64,000 bases of DNA from positions 1,945,950 to 2,009,949 of the forward strand of contig JAJEKV010000061.1 of assembly GCA_021234155.1 (NCBI GenBank), given 5' to 3'. The stretch is from Isoetes taiwanensis (taxonomy: Eukaryota > Streptophyta > Lycopodiopsida > Isoetales > Isoetaceae). Below are positions 20,749-32,265 of this stretch, piece after piece (position 1 is the stretch's first letter; each line of letters starts with the position of its first letter). Made by a program: the position numbers and the translations under genes. Under the pieces are notes generated by a model. It saw only the letters and a program-made list of their open reading frames with translations. It did no database searches and was not told the origin of the DNA.

Positions 20749-21837
20749 ACGCATAAGCGGTAGAACTCGATTCATTTTTCGTTCCAAAGTTTTTAGCAAA
20801 CTCTGATAGGATATTTTGCAGGGTAAAAATTATGAGCACCTATTATATTATATGTTATTAACCATGGGCGATTTTCTAGTGTCTTTATATTTTTTATTAA
20901 TTAATATGTGGGCAATGTTTTCTGAACAAAAAAAAAAAAATTTATTCTGATGGAAAATACAACTTGGTTTACAAGTTATTTTTTCCCATTCTTACATAAC
21001 TTCAATAAACTAACATCAGCTATTGAGGAATGAAATACAATTTATTATCATTGTCATGGCCAAAATTTTGCATCACATTGAACATCACACCCCCATATCT
21101 TCCATACCAACTGTTTTTTATGGTGGTCTAGTACTAGCTGTTATGGTGGCTTTTCCATAAACATCTTGATATTTGCAGAGGTCGTTGCTATGAAATATCT
21201 GCGATAAAATCTTGCTAAATCAGGTCTAGTTCGAAAATACCTATGTCAATTATGAACAATGGTTATAATGAAGAAGATTATCCCTCATTAATATCAGTTA
21301 TTTTATGATTTTTTTTAAATTTATTATTTTTGAAGATCATATATGGGCTAATCCATTTTTAAAATACCCATAAAAGAATCATGACATGGGCGATTTTCTC
21401 TTCTGGCAAGATAAAAAAGAATTACACATGGGCGATTGCACATCCCAAAAATGCAAAACTCATTCTACTAATCTCTCAAATCTTAATCCAAGAATTAGAA
21501 ATAAAATAGCCCATTTGCGATTAATCGTCCTTAATTTTTACCCTGATATTTTGTTTGCCTGGTTATTTTTGCAAGCCTTGGATGCTTCCTTTGGATGCGG
21601 ATTAGTATCTGCTGCATCCTGTTGTAAAGCAAGGGCAGTAAGAGGATTTTGGGCAATACTCGATTATTTCTTCGTGAATGACTTTTCCTTGTTCAAACTT
21701 GTGTTCTGTAATGCATGCTTTCAAGACACTAATAAAATATACTTGTTAGAATCTCCACCCAATAGTTTCAAGCTGTCATGTAATTGATAAACCAGATTTT
21801 CATTGCCTAGCTTTACATTGGCTTCAATGACTGCACA

Positions 21838-22062
21838 TCAAGTGTATTGAGTAGGTCTTTTCACTCCGTTGAATACTTGTCTTGCTTCCACCAAGCGCCC
21901 AAAAGAGAAAAAGAGCCGAATAATGTGGTCAGCTAAAACAGCAACATAATCAAGGCCATTATCTACCATGAGTGATTGCTGATCTCTGCACATTTTTAGA
22001 TTGGAGCAACGTTGCAGCAGGCGGTAGACATGGTCTCTGGATATCCGCTGCAGTAACAACAT
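21838..22062 (-). pseudogene. Pentatricopeptide repeat (PPR) protein fragment
   Basis: 75 open codons resembling the N-terminal repeats of PLS-class plant PPR proteins: VYRLLQRCSNLKMCRDQQSL, GLDYVAVLADHIIRLFFSFG and RLVEARQVFNGVKRPTQYT. These proteins bind organellar RNA. Only about two repeats remain, nothing recognisable follows on the minus strand, and no targeting signal is seen. It is likely a captured fragment. A further PPR piece lies 0.8 kb away on the opposite strand. Confidence 0.75.
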
Positions 22063-22828
22063 TAGGTTCTAAAATTATGTGATCCCTTTTGCTGCATCAT
22101 CCAGCCATGCTCGTTTTCTCATCCATGTCAGTAATGTGGCATACAGTAAGCATATACAAGAAACATGAATCTGCATTCTTTTTTGAAAGCTCTAAATGAA
22201 TCCGACGCACGCAATATACAAAATTGCATACAAATGTATATTGCAATTATGGGTGGAGAAGTTTTTTTACTGCCTGCACTATTTATCTATTGATTGTTAT
22301 TATATGTGATAATAATTTATGGTCCTGCTTCCAGCTCATTCAATTAGCGGATCTTATGGCGATGCTCTGTTGGATGCCCAAAATTATTCCCTTATCCATG
22401 TTTTTTTATATCTATGCAGGTGATTGTCGCTTCTTTGGAGTAGGGTACATAAAAAAGTAATTGGTTCATTTGGTTATATTTAGAAGGCACATCAAAGGTA
22501 CAACTCTGACAGCACCTCTGAGGCGTATACAATAGGTATTGACATTTTTAAGTCAAAGATAGAACTCTAACAATTTCGCTTATTGCAGTGAGCACTTCCT
22601 CGCAGTCTATATATGTGCATAGGAGCACTTACGAGCAGAATTACAAGCCTCTAGCATTCATGGCAGGCTCTTACTGAGGAAGTAAATATAGCACACCAGA
22701 AAACCATGACAAACAAGATATGAACGATTAGTCTCGAATGCTTTCCACTACTCTCTGTTTGCATCTGAATTTATGTTGTAAATTTGCATCTGAATTTATC
22801 TGAATCTGTTTTTATCTGATTTTCCATT

Positions 22829-23262
22829 CCATTTCTGAAACCCATGGCCTGTCACTAACAGATGGCAGTATGCCTCTATTTTGGATCATGCCTTTCCAGT
22901 CCACTCCACTGCTGATATATGCATGGGATATAAGCATTCAATGAAAGGCTAAGCAGGTCGTAGCCGACATGGAAATGGAGAGGCAGTGTTTAATCAAATC
23001 AAGAACATGCAACAGGATGGCATAAGCCCGGACAAACTGGCCTATATTTCTGCATTATCTGCATGCCAATATGTAAGCTTTGTGAATGAGGGGTGTTATT
23101 ACTTCCATTCCATTTCTGAAACCCATGGCCTGTCACTAACAGATGGCATTATACCTCTGATTTTACATGCCATGTAGGGTGGTTAGAAGAGGCAAACAAT
23201 ATACTATGTGACATGCCTTTCCAGCCCAGTGCTGATATATAGATGGGATCTGTTGGTGCATG
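22829..23262 (+). pseudogene. PPR protein C-terminal fragment with an internal partial duplication
   Basis: From about 22980 the plus strand encodes FNQIKNMQQDGISPDKLAYI, SALSACQYVSFVNEGCYYFH and SISETHGLSLTDG. It continues in another frame as GWLEEANNILCDMPFQPSAD, the S motif and start of the E domain of PLS-type PPR proteins. A diverged copy of the SETHGLSLTDG...MPFQ segment lies at 22829-22930, so part of the fragment is duplicated. Frameshifts and a TAG inside the last block show it is non-functional. Confidence 0.78.
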
Positions 23263-25100
23263 GAAAATCTATGGCTATGGATTTTGCAGAACATGTTATT
23301 GATTTAATCATCGGCCACAATTTTTGCTGGACTGGATTTTGCTAGATTTTTGCTAGACTGGTAGTCTGCGAAGGCTTGGACTTAAGACATATCTAGATCT
23401 CTATGGCAAGATGATGCTACTTCGCCACTTTCTCGCTCTGCATGCTAACTGCATGCTAACTGGTAATCTATTTAGGATCTTCGCAATGAAAGGGAGTTCT
23501 AACATTGAGCTGATGATGCATTCTATAATAATAACTAATATTCATTTTTAAAACTTACAGGAAATAGGCAACTTGAAAGCACAGATTGTTTTGTTGCAAA
23601 GACATTTTACGTTGCATTTATTCATATAGGTTAGAGGGACAATCTCCGCTCCCCAGTCTATAGTTTTTGTAATGCGAAAATAAATTTTTACCATCGATCA
23701 ATCGAGAAGTTAATTTATAAAACTCACCCGATAGGACATGAGATAATTGATGCCTACAACTGTTGATAGCAAATGTAATCCTATTTGTAAATTTATTTGA
23801 TAGACCTACAATGCATATTATATTGTAATTAATTGTGGCTTACAAAATTAACTATGACTATTTAAGATATATCTCTCCTGACCAACATCCAAAATCCTAA
23901 GATGTTTTAAGCCCATTAGAGCACTTCCATTTTGGTCACCGAAACTGACAAGATAATTTGATCCCAAGTCTTGCTAACAGCCTTGTATATTTCAAAGCCA
24001 TCTGTTAAGACTTCTTTTTCAATTTCAACACAACAGAAGCGCTCATGCATGTTAAGCTGTTATGTGAGATTCAATTAACATGTGATCTTCATTGTAGCAT
24101 GTTTCCTCTTTCTAGAATGACTGGCCTCTAAGCAAGCAAGGCATGACATCACAAGAATCTTTAAATGGAAGGTCAAAGCAAAAATTCAGAGGTAAAAATA
24201 GAATGCCACTCGTAAATCAACTTTGATTCTATACATTACAACTGATCAATAATTGACACACTTCAACCTTCTAACAATAGACATCTTCTTTTTAGCAAAC
24301 CGTTATCAAAATTTAATTGATTGATTGAGAAGTACAAACCGTACGAAAAGAACTTCCACATTGACCTTTTAGAAGAAACCAAAAGCAAGCAAAAAGGAAA
24401 GCAAGAAAAAGGCAAACGAAATCGAAAGACATTACATAAACCTTTACAGCACAACAAAAGACGGCTACAACAACCTTATGCCCTTCCAAAACTAAGAAAT
24501 ACTGGTATCTGGAATGAAGGGGCATCATATAAACAACATACGCTATTTCAACCATGGACAATAAATTTGAATACATGTTTGCACTAATACAAATATATCT
24601 CATAACCAACAAACATATCTCATAACCAAAGAAATCGAAAACGTCACATAACAACAACCTCATACCCTGCCCTTCTAAAACTTACTCACCACCAACAAGG
24701 GCTACAACAATCTTGAACGTAATATTTTGGTATCCTATTCAACACAAAAATATTAATTTGCCCTAAATTCCCCTCCGCCTTTATTTTCTATGGCCAGAAT
24801 ATTAATTTGCCCTAAATTCCATCCGCCTTTATTTTCTATGGCCTCTGGCGTGCCTTTTTGCTAGTTTTTTTTTTTTTTTAAAAAAATAATAATAATACAT
24901 TTATTATGAATGAAGTTAATACATTTAATATTAAAGCCTATAAAATGAATTTAACCAATAAAGAAATATAAGATTTTAACGTCATTAAATTATGTCGCTT
25001 AAATATATTAAAAAAATACAAAAATAAATGAAGCCCCAATTTTTTTAGCTAAATACATTAATCAATAAATTAAGCTAATTACATTAATCATTACATTAAG
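23263..25100. other. CACTA interior, AT-rich, no gene recognised
   Basis: Open frames on both strands at 24263-24663 are overlapping and show no family features. A run of about 16 T is followed by A-rich sequence at 24868-24900. Confidence 0.45.
24748..24844. repeat. Tandem duplication, about 48-bp unit
   Basis: AATATTAATTTGCCCTAAAT followed by TCCGCCTTTATTTTCTATGG occurs twice in a row, with only a 2-bp length difference and minor changes. Confidence 0.85.
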
Positions 25101-25480
25101 CATATTGAAAATTAAATGCTTACCTGGTACAAGGTGGCAAAGTTGTTTTGCACAAACAACGCCTTTGCTAGGAGTGTACATGCAAAACAATAAATTCAAT
25201 GATTAGTAAAATATTAGTATAAATAAACAACTTAAAGGAAAAAAAAATATGGAAAATCAATGGAAGAGGGGTGGTTTCAATGACGTCCCCTTCTTGGATA
25301 ACAATTTAACCTAAATAAAGCATTAATATTTTATTAGCGTATTGAAAAAATTAAATCCTTACCTGGAAGAGGTGCCAAGTTGTTTTGCAAGAACAACACA
25401 TTTTGCTAGGAGTGTACATGCAAAACAAAAAATTCAATGATTAGAAAGAAATAGTATAAAAAAACTAATAAGAAAAAATT
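25101..25480. repeat. Direct repeat, period about 237 bp, with minus-strand splice-donor-like core
   Basis: Sequence from about 25101 (ATTGAAAATTAAATGCTTAC) recurs from about 25338. Both copies share GCTAGGAGTGTACATGCAAA and AATTCAATGATTAG. Read on the minus strand, each carries an exon-like block ending CCAG followed by GTAAG. This may be a duplicated small exon of an element-encoded transcript. Confidence 0.7.
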
Positions 25481-25986
25481 TTGGAAAGAAGAAGGGTCTC
25501 GTCTTTTAACGACGTCTTCTTAGATGGGAAAAAAATTAGAAGAAGAATGGAAGAATTCCGAAGAAGAAAAGGCTAAGAAGAAGAGGAGGAACCCGAAAAT
25601 GGGGAGGAAGAATAATGAAGAAGAAGATGAAGCAAGAGGAGGATTAAGAGTAAGAATTTGAATAAGAGGAGGAGGAAGTAGTATAAGAGGAGGAAGAATC
25701 GAAGAAGAAGATGACAAAGGGAATGGAAGAATATGTATGGAAGAAGGATGCAAGAATGGAAGAAGAAGAATGAAGGTTGAAGGAAGAACAAACAACAAAT
25801 ACAAAAAGCCCTAAATCTACCCAAAAACAAGTTTAGATTCAAAAAACGAGTTGGTTGATCCGTGCACATATCTTATGAAGCTTGTCTTACACTTAGAATA
25901 GACCCCAAAGTAGATCCGCGCCGAAAATCGCCTCAAAAAACGCTCCTCCATAAGCTTTGCTTGCTCGAAAATAAGCGGCGGGATTA
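25481..25986. other. Purine-rich (GAAGAA) tract and minus-strand leader-like region
   Basis: From 25522 to about 25800 the plus strand is dominated by GAAGAAGAGGA words, so the minus strand is pyrimidine-rich and produces meaningless Leu/Ser-rich frames. Beyond it a 73-codon minus ORF (25817-26038) is not recognised. The layout would fit a minus-strand 5' UTR next to the ACGACG repeats at 25987. Confidence 0.4.
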
Positions 25987-26090
25987 CCGCCTGTTTTCGA
26001 TTTAAATCACAGGTCGTCGTCGTTAAACGACGACACAAAACGTTGTTGAACGACGTTTATAACGACGTTTTTTTTTTTTTTTTTTACGAC
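25987..26090. repeat. Internal ACGACG/CGTCGTT cluster, like the CACTA ends
   Basis: Contains GTCGTCGTCGTTAAACGACG, GTTGTTGAACGACG and ATAACGACG, then T- and A-homopolymers to about 26123. The same word is found only in the two CACTA subterminal regions. It suggests a relic terminus of another copy, or a rearranged end, inside the large insertion. Confidence 0.7.
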
Positions 26091-26500
26091 CAAAAAAAAA
26101 AAAAATTTTTTTTTTTTTTTGAATAGTATAGAATGCATGTACACTTGATACATGGGTTTATTTGACTTGTTACACCCGTTAAAGTTATGAAATATACCAC
26201 CATGAGAATGTTCAATGTTTTGTGGTACATCCGTTGAGCTATGAGGTATATAATACGATGATGATAACTAGTAATACCTTACCTGCTATGATAACTAATA
26301 CCTTACCAACATGCAAAGATGTAGTTTATCTTAAAATTTTATTTTGTTAGATTTAAAAAGGTTAGGTTTCCACCAATAGTATATGTAGCTACGTGTTCGT
26401 TTGTTACGACGACATATATCTCTTATATATATACAATTATTTTATGGGTCCTATGGGGGGGTGAGTGTGGGTAGAGATTAATCCGATCCGTCTAATTTTT

Positions 26501-27031
26501 GAGGTGGCGCTTAAATGGCCCTTGGATTTGATGGGGGGCATGCATGGGCCATGCATGGGGCATGCACCCCATCCCCGGGCCGTCGATCGGGCACGCGAGA
26601 AATCGTGGCCCTTGATTTCTTTTAGGAAAGGTGCAAGGAAGGTGCCCCCTTATTTGGGGCTTTTGATTTTGGCCGTTGGATTTAGGGGTTCGATCTGGGC
26701 CGTCGGTTAAGAAGTCAATACAAATTTAATACAATTTAAAGCCAATTTTATGAGGTGGCAAGGCACCGTATCAACCCTATCAGCGCCGTCGGATCAAGGG
26801 ATAGTGGTGAAATCTTGGCCCTTGGTGTCAAAAGCAAGGCTTGCATTAAATGGTGCTTGATGAGATGGGAAGCATTCTTAATGAAAAACACAAAAATCAT
26901 TCAAAATGAAACGAAAGGTCATTAATAATGTTGTTAGGTGGCACGTATATAAATATGAATCTCATTGAATGCTACTTTATGAGGTGGCACTAAAGTGTAT
27001 ATATTGCATTAATGAACCTAGTAAGGTGGCA
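26501..27031 (+). repeat. Left subterminal GAGGTGGCA motif array of the nested element
   Basis: GAGGTGGC or AGGTGGCA words occur at about 26501, 26752, 26936, 26981 and 27023, mixed with ATTAATGC- and GGCCCTTGGAT-type words. The same motif in the opposite orientation is concentrated at 51891-52200, near the right end. Confidence 0.65.
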
Positions 27032-29248
27032 TATTTGGGCTTTTGATCTAGGCCCTTGCGATTGGAGCAGTTAATCTAAACCATAGGTGCAAAGTTAAAT
27101 AATTTAAAATGACGTAACAAGTTGGTTAATCTGATGTGGGATATTCTCGCTGAGCCCCTCCCAAGTTTATGTCATCGCAAAGCTTCGAGGTGGTGTTTCT
27201 CTCTGCCTTGCAGCCGGCTCATGTCGTTTTATAATCCAATCTGAAGAAGCTTGGAGCTCGGCCATGCATTCTAGCTATGGCGCCGGATTTAGTGGGCGGA
27301 TATTTCTTCCGGGACACATCTGCAGATCATTTCTTCAGCAGGCAAATCCGGCAACAAAGAATGGATCCGGCATAATCTGCCTCCAAATCACCGCCTCCTA
27401 GTGGGGATTCAGGAAGAAGGGATGGTTCTAGGCGAAAAAGTTAGCCTCAGCTCGGGATAAACGCTCACCGCTGATGCCAATTCTAAAGGAAAGAGAGACC
27501 ACTGGTGCCCAACATACTCGTAAGTCTGCAGATTTTAGATGTGAAACACCATCCAAGTGGTGACGAAAATGTTTGTTGCCAAGTTGATTCGGAAATGCAA
27601 GTTCTTCTAGATTTAAAGCCAACTCACAAGATGATTGCCAAGACAAGCAAGTTGTTCGAGCATTAGTTAATGCCACATCAAAAAGCTCTTCTCCAGATGG
27701 CTTAGAACAGATTCAAGGGCAAACGGATCCTTGCACAGAGCGATCTCTCGCTAGCAGACAAGAAATAAGAAGGAAAGTGAATGACCATCCTAAAAGAGCA
27801 TCATCTCCCCACTATAAGTATTCTTTTAAGCTTTTTGTTTCATTTTCTCGGTTGCTTAGTAAAATTTCTCTTGATGCGGACCTTGCACTAAAGATGAGGA
27901 TAAGGCTTGGCGAAATGATAGCAACCAAGGAAATGTTGCCAAATTGGACTCTCGTAGCCAATCTTCCAGAACACTATCGGTGTACACTCGAAAAGAGCGA
28001 TGTTGCAATGTCGGATGCTACATCCATCGAGCATGATTTTCCCAGGCAATCTCTATCACATTCCTCATATTTTGAGGATGACTTCTCTTCAGTTCTAGTT
28101 CATATGATGTTGAAGACAGAATTTGGGAACTTGTGGGAGATTTACAAGATCACATTCTCAGTATCTGGTGATAGTGCATCCATCATGTCACGTCCTAGGT
28201 CTCGATCTTTTAGTGAATAATTGACGAGGGACATGCTCCAGATTTGTGTTCAACGGCGTATAGCGAGACAGTCCCACTTCAAGTATCTGAGTGCAAGGGT
28301 CGTTCTTTGAAAGATTAGCGAAGGCTATTCGCGGAAGTTCCAAGACATCTTCAAAAACTACTCGAGGTATATTTTAGAAGTTTTATGGATCTTTTGCACC
28401 TATAATGCTAAACAAATGCCGATTTGTTTTGCAATCGGATCACATGTAAGAAGGAGCTTGATTTAGAAAGTGGTTCAATCCTTTTTTTGCTAACAAATTC
28501 CTGACCCTCTTTGCCGTGTTTCTTGTTGGCCGGCAGCCATGGTCGTGCTTCATCGAAGCTTTTGCCAAAATGTTGTAATGGCATTAGGATTATGCTAGGT
28601 TTTGATGGAACCGACGTGGCCTAAGCTTAAGTCCGAGCCCCGCAGAGGCTGGATTTCACGAAGATCATCTTGGTTTGAGGTTTTCGGGTGGTTTGTAGCT
28701 CGAGCTTTGTGGCTTATCTCAACTCTTATCTCCCAACCTCAAGCGTCCATCTGAACATCTAAACCTCTTTGGTAAGCTTATTTTGTTATTTATGGGTTCA
28801 ATAGCTGCATTTTTTCCTTGTGTTGACAGGTTGGTTTCACAAATCGCAGGTTACTCGGATCGAGGGTGCAGAGCACTTTTTGGTGGAAAACAATGTGTGA
28901 GAAAACATCTGTACTGAAAATTGGGTTTTGCAACAATTAAATTCATCTTCTATGGCCATTGGTTGGAATGCCGAATGTTTTCTCGATGCCTCGGTTTCCT
29001 ACCAAACCGACAAGACATGTCTCCATGCATGGATCGTAGAGCAACGGCTCAGAGAACCAAAGAGAGCCTGTAAAAGTGCAAAGCGATACGGAGGGACTTG
29101 CCAAAGTGAATGGAAAACCCATTACTAAGGTGGGATTGCTCGCCTTCCTCATGTATATTAATATTTTCTTCTGAATATTTGTAACATGAATTATTTCCTT
29201 TCTTTGTTTTTCTGTCATGATATCTCAATATTTTGTTCACGAATGGGT
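27032..29248. other. Nested-element interior with an unidentified ORF
   Basis: A 147-codon plus ORF at 27777-28220 includes SLDADLALKMRIRLGEMIAT and KEMLPNWTLVANLPEHYRCT. It looks protein-like but I do not recognise it. Around 27225-27380 the sequence (CATTCTAGCTATGGCGCCGG and nearby) is related to 33190-33310, so parts of the interior are duplicated. Other short ORFs here are unsupported. Confidence 0.4.
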
Positions 29249-29569
29249 CATAAAATTTCGTATGACCATTAATACATGATATTATTTCCAACCGGGAAGT
29301 TGAGATATCATTTTAGCTTTATTATTTAGCGTATGAAGTGTGCGAGAGCTTGAAACGCATCAAGCATGCTAAAATCTTTAGTTATGTTCACATTCCCTTA
29401 TGTGAGTGCCATAAAATTTCGTATGATCATTGATACATGATATTATTTCCAGCCGGAAGTTGAGATATCATTTTATCTTTATTATTTAGTACATGAAGTG
29501 TGTCTGAGCTTGAAACACATCAAGCATGCTAAGATCTTTACTTCTGTCCACATTCCCTTCTATGAGTGA
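29249..29569. repeat. Tandem duplication, 161-bp period
   Basis: The unit starting CATAAAATTTCGTATGA at 29249 is repeated from 29410 with scattered substitutions. Both copies include CATGATATTATTTCCA, GAAGTTGAGATATCATTTTA and CATCAAGCATGCTAA. Confidence 0.88.
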
Positions 29570-29965
29570 TTGCCAATCCAACTAAAAAGCCATGTTCTAA
29601 CCAACCCAAAGTTGCTATTCTTTAACATATTGTTTTGATCTAACATATTGTTTTATTGTTTTATTCTAACTATCATTTTAATCCTCAGATTGTGCCGATG
29701 GTTTTAGTGTACTCTACTGCGGGTGATCTTCGAGGGATTGGAGAGGTAAGTTTGCCCTGTCATATTTCTAAAATTGACTGGAATTCTCGTTGCTGATTTT
29801 CTACTTTTCTCGGAGATTGGAGGCGGCAGTGCATATCCATCTTCGACGGTTTATGGGTCGTATTCTCAAGGTCCTGTAGGTGGTGGATTTTCCTTGCCCG
29901 AAGAATAACAAGAATAACGTGACGCTCAAGTGGCGGTGTAACAAGAATAACGAACGCTCAAGTGG

Positions 29966-30303
29966 CGAGTGTATGGATTTAGTGACAAGTTGGGCCTTCG
30001 TCCTTCCCACGTAAGGATGATGGAATGGAGTTAATGAAACCATACAAAGAATGAAACCGAAAAATTAATTGATCGTGAAGTTCGTGAGTGGATTGATACA
30101 GACCTATAAAAACATTACTTTCTATAGTCGAGGAGCACGGAGAAGGCATAGAGAAGCTTGCACAACAGTTACTTGATAAGGAAGTCCTGCATCGGGATGA
30201 CCTTGTGAAACTTCTTGGTGAACGGCCATTCAAAAATGCTGAACCTAGCAATTATGAGGTCTTCAAACAAGGACTTTTGGATTCCGAGGAAGAGACTACG
30301 TAA
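29966..30303 (+). pseudogene. FtsH AAA metalloprotease C-terminal fragment (mitochondrial FTSH3/10-like)
   Basis: 29966 onward reads VYGFSDKLGL in one frame, then GMELMKPYKE and LIDREVREWID in others. From 30127, after a plausible AG acceptor, 58 open codons read VEEHGEGIEKLAQQLLDKEV, LHRDDLVKLLGERPFKNAEP and SNYEVFKQGL, ending in TAA at 30301. This is the helical C-terminus of FtsH proteases; LGERPFK is diagnostic of the m-AAA FTSH3/10 group. The AAA ATPase core and the zinc-binding HEXXH are absent and the upstream part is frameshifted. Segments at 29690-29754 and 29826-29910 (TVYGSYSQGPVGGGFSLPEE) may be earlier, rearranged exon copies. Confidence 0.85.
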
Positions 30304-32154
30304 GAGAAAAATGAAGCCGAAAGTAGAGGAAACGCCTCCAATGGATGGAGCCCCGAGGTGGCTCCAGCTTTGGCCTAAATGTATTTGTTGCATTCGTTGG
30401 TTAAAAGGCCGAGGCTGCAAGTGCGGACATGGAAACATCCATCTATCCCGCATTGAGCTAATGGGAATGGGCAGGTTTGTGTTCCTTTTAAGATGAGATT
30501 GTTGCAACCATAGCAATCTCAATAGCCCGGATGTTTTGGAAAAAAAAAAGGGAGATACAAATGCACTATTACTTTGTATACAACCAATCATAAAAGTAGA
30601 TCCCGTTGTAGCTCTGTTGAACAGGCGTAAAAAGCCCTGAATAGCAACCACAACGCGTTATAATTATAGTTGGCCTTGAGTGTCTATTCCAAAGCAAAGA
30701 TGATATCGCCGCTTCGTTAATTTAACTTTCAGAAGTTGCAAGTTGTAGGGCTTGTTATATTCATTGTTTGACGATCCGGATTTGTTCAGAGTACACACAA
30801 AAGAACATACCGTGAGGCAAGGAAACGACTTTGATGCAAATTATTTTATTGAACTTATGATTATATTATTGTACATCCGTGAAATTGTCTACACAACTCA
30901 GCTTTGGAAGAACATTGGAGGACGAACTTTGTTTGGTATGCAAAAAGCATGCAATAAGTGCAAAGGGCATGCAAGAAGCATATTATGTTGTGCATCGGTG
31001 AAGCTTCGTTAAGACAGGTTGTGCATGACTGGGCTGGGTCATATGAGAGCAATAATTTGCTTTTAAGCCTTCTTTTGCTTGGAAATTTTGTGTGGAGTTA
31101 AAGCAGCCCATTGGTTTAAGGATGGTTTCTACACCTTCCGCCTATTTGTGATTGCCCTTGACGCGTGTCGAAGAACACCACCATGTCCGTGATTGGCCAA
31201 ACTACATCCATTTGTCATTTGACAAAAATAAAATGAACATCATCACGTTCGCAATGTCCAAGTCTCATGACCCATTGTGAATTCCAGTGTGAATAGCGGT
31301 CAAAACCTATGTTTAAAATGGCACGTGCAATGCTTTTATCTCACAGCTTAAAAAATTTGAAGGCAAACATGGTTCTGGGTTTGGGATATGATTTGCCTAT
31401 TAGGGATTAAGACGTTGATGCTATGGCGGGATTATGTAGCTTTTATAGTAAATTGGATATGCATCAAAACCTTGGGAGATTTAAAGATCAAATGGGATTT
31501 GGAATTGATCATAATTTTTCTAAGTTCTAGTAACTTGATCACCTGTGGGGCCGTTATGAATGGCTGAAAAATGTCGGGTAATGCTTAATAACAGAGTTAT
31601 TCCTTAGTTGCGATCATCACAAGGATTTCAACAGGTCTCACGCAATTAAGATTGATATGACAAAGACTCGCTATATGGCTCTCTTGGCTTTTTTGAGTCA
31701 TTATAATAAGTTTGGAAGTGCTCATTCCTACTAACACTTGAGGGGAAAGAACGTGCTATTTTATGGCAAATCGGAATCTTGTTTATCAAGATTTCAGCAA
31801 GCAAGAAACTCCGAAGTTTTTCTTTAAGCACACTTCCTCCTTGGCGAGAATGACGACATAGCTTTCTTGAGCATGGAAGCACAATGGAGTCTTTAAGCTC
31901 AAAGAATCGCTCCAAACCAATTGTGGTCTCAGCATGTAAGTTCTCTTATAGTGTTCTCCAAGCAAATTGTTTTAGCACCTAAGATCCTTATTGTGAGTTC
32001 CAACAATTAATTCACGTTCATAGGCATATGTTCATAGGCATATGTTGATGTTCTTAATCTTGAACTTTACTTACAGATGTTGATAAACCATTGTTGATAA
32101 ACCATAGTTGATAAACCCATTCATAGTACAAAGACTTGTATATATATATATGTA
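30304..32154. other. Nested-element interior, no gene recognised
   Basis: Several short ORFs on both strands without recognisable domains. At 32075-32125 GTTGATAAACCAT-type words occur three times in tandem just before a TA-rich tract. Confidence 0.4.
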
Positions 32155-32265
32155 TATCATAATATATATAAAATTACTTTGGATGCCCCCATGAAATAGA
32201 TCGTCTATATATTCAAATCAATCCAGGCCGTTCATTTGAAATACGGCGAGGTGGCAAAGCTAGAA
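32155..32265 (+). repeat. TA-rich terminus-like sequence, same family as the nested-element ends
   Basis: CATAATATATATAAAATTAC, then GGATGCCCCCATG, AGGCCGTTCATTTG and GCGAGGTGGCA. The order (TA tract, ACAATTAT-like word, G/C block, GGCCGT word, GAGGTGGCA) matches the left terminus at 26414. In reverse complement it matches 45110 and 52427. It may be the left end of a further nested element whose right end is near 45110. Confidence 0.45.

Larger units (their letters stand above)
19773..21837. other. CACTA interior, no gene recognised
   Basis: May contain intron sequence of the BCCP fragment at its start. A 133-codon plus ORF at 21386-21787 (FWAILDYFFVNDFSLFKLVF) has no recognised domain. The minus ORF at 20516-20839 exists because of the local tandem repeats noted separately. 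Confidence 0.45.

Noticed and set aside
21386-21787. 133-codon ORF as a real gene
   Set aside because: No recognisable domain, starts in AT-rich DNA, inside a transposon; open by chance is likely.
17249-26090. A separate smaller CACTA element ending at the internal ACGACG cluster
   Set aside because: No TTGTAGTG end or ATC duplication at 26 kb; the flanking-gene evidence supports the 58354 end.
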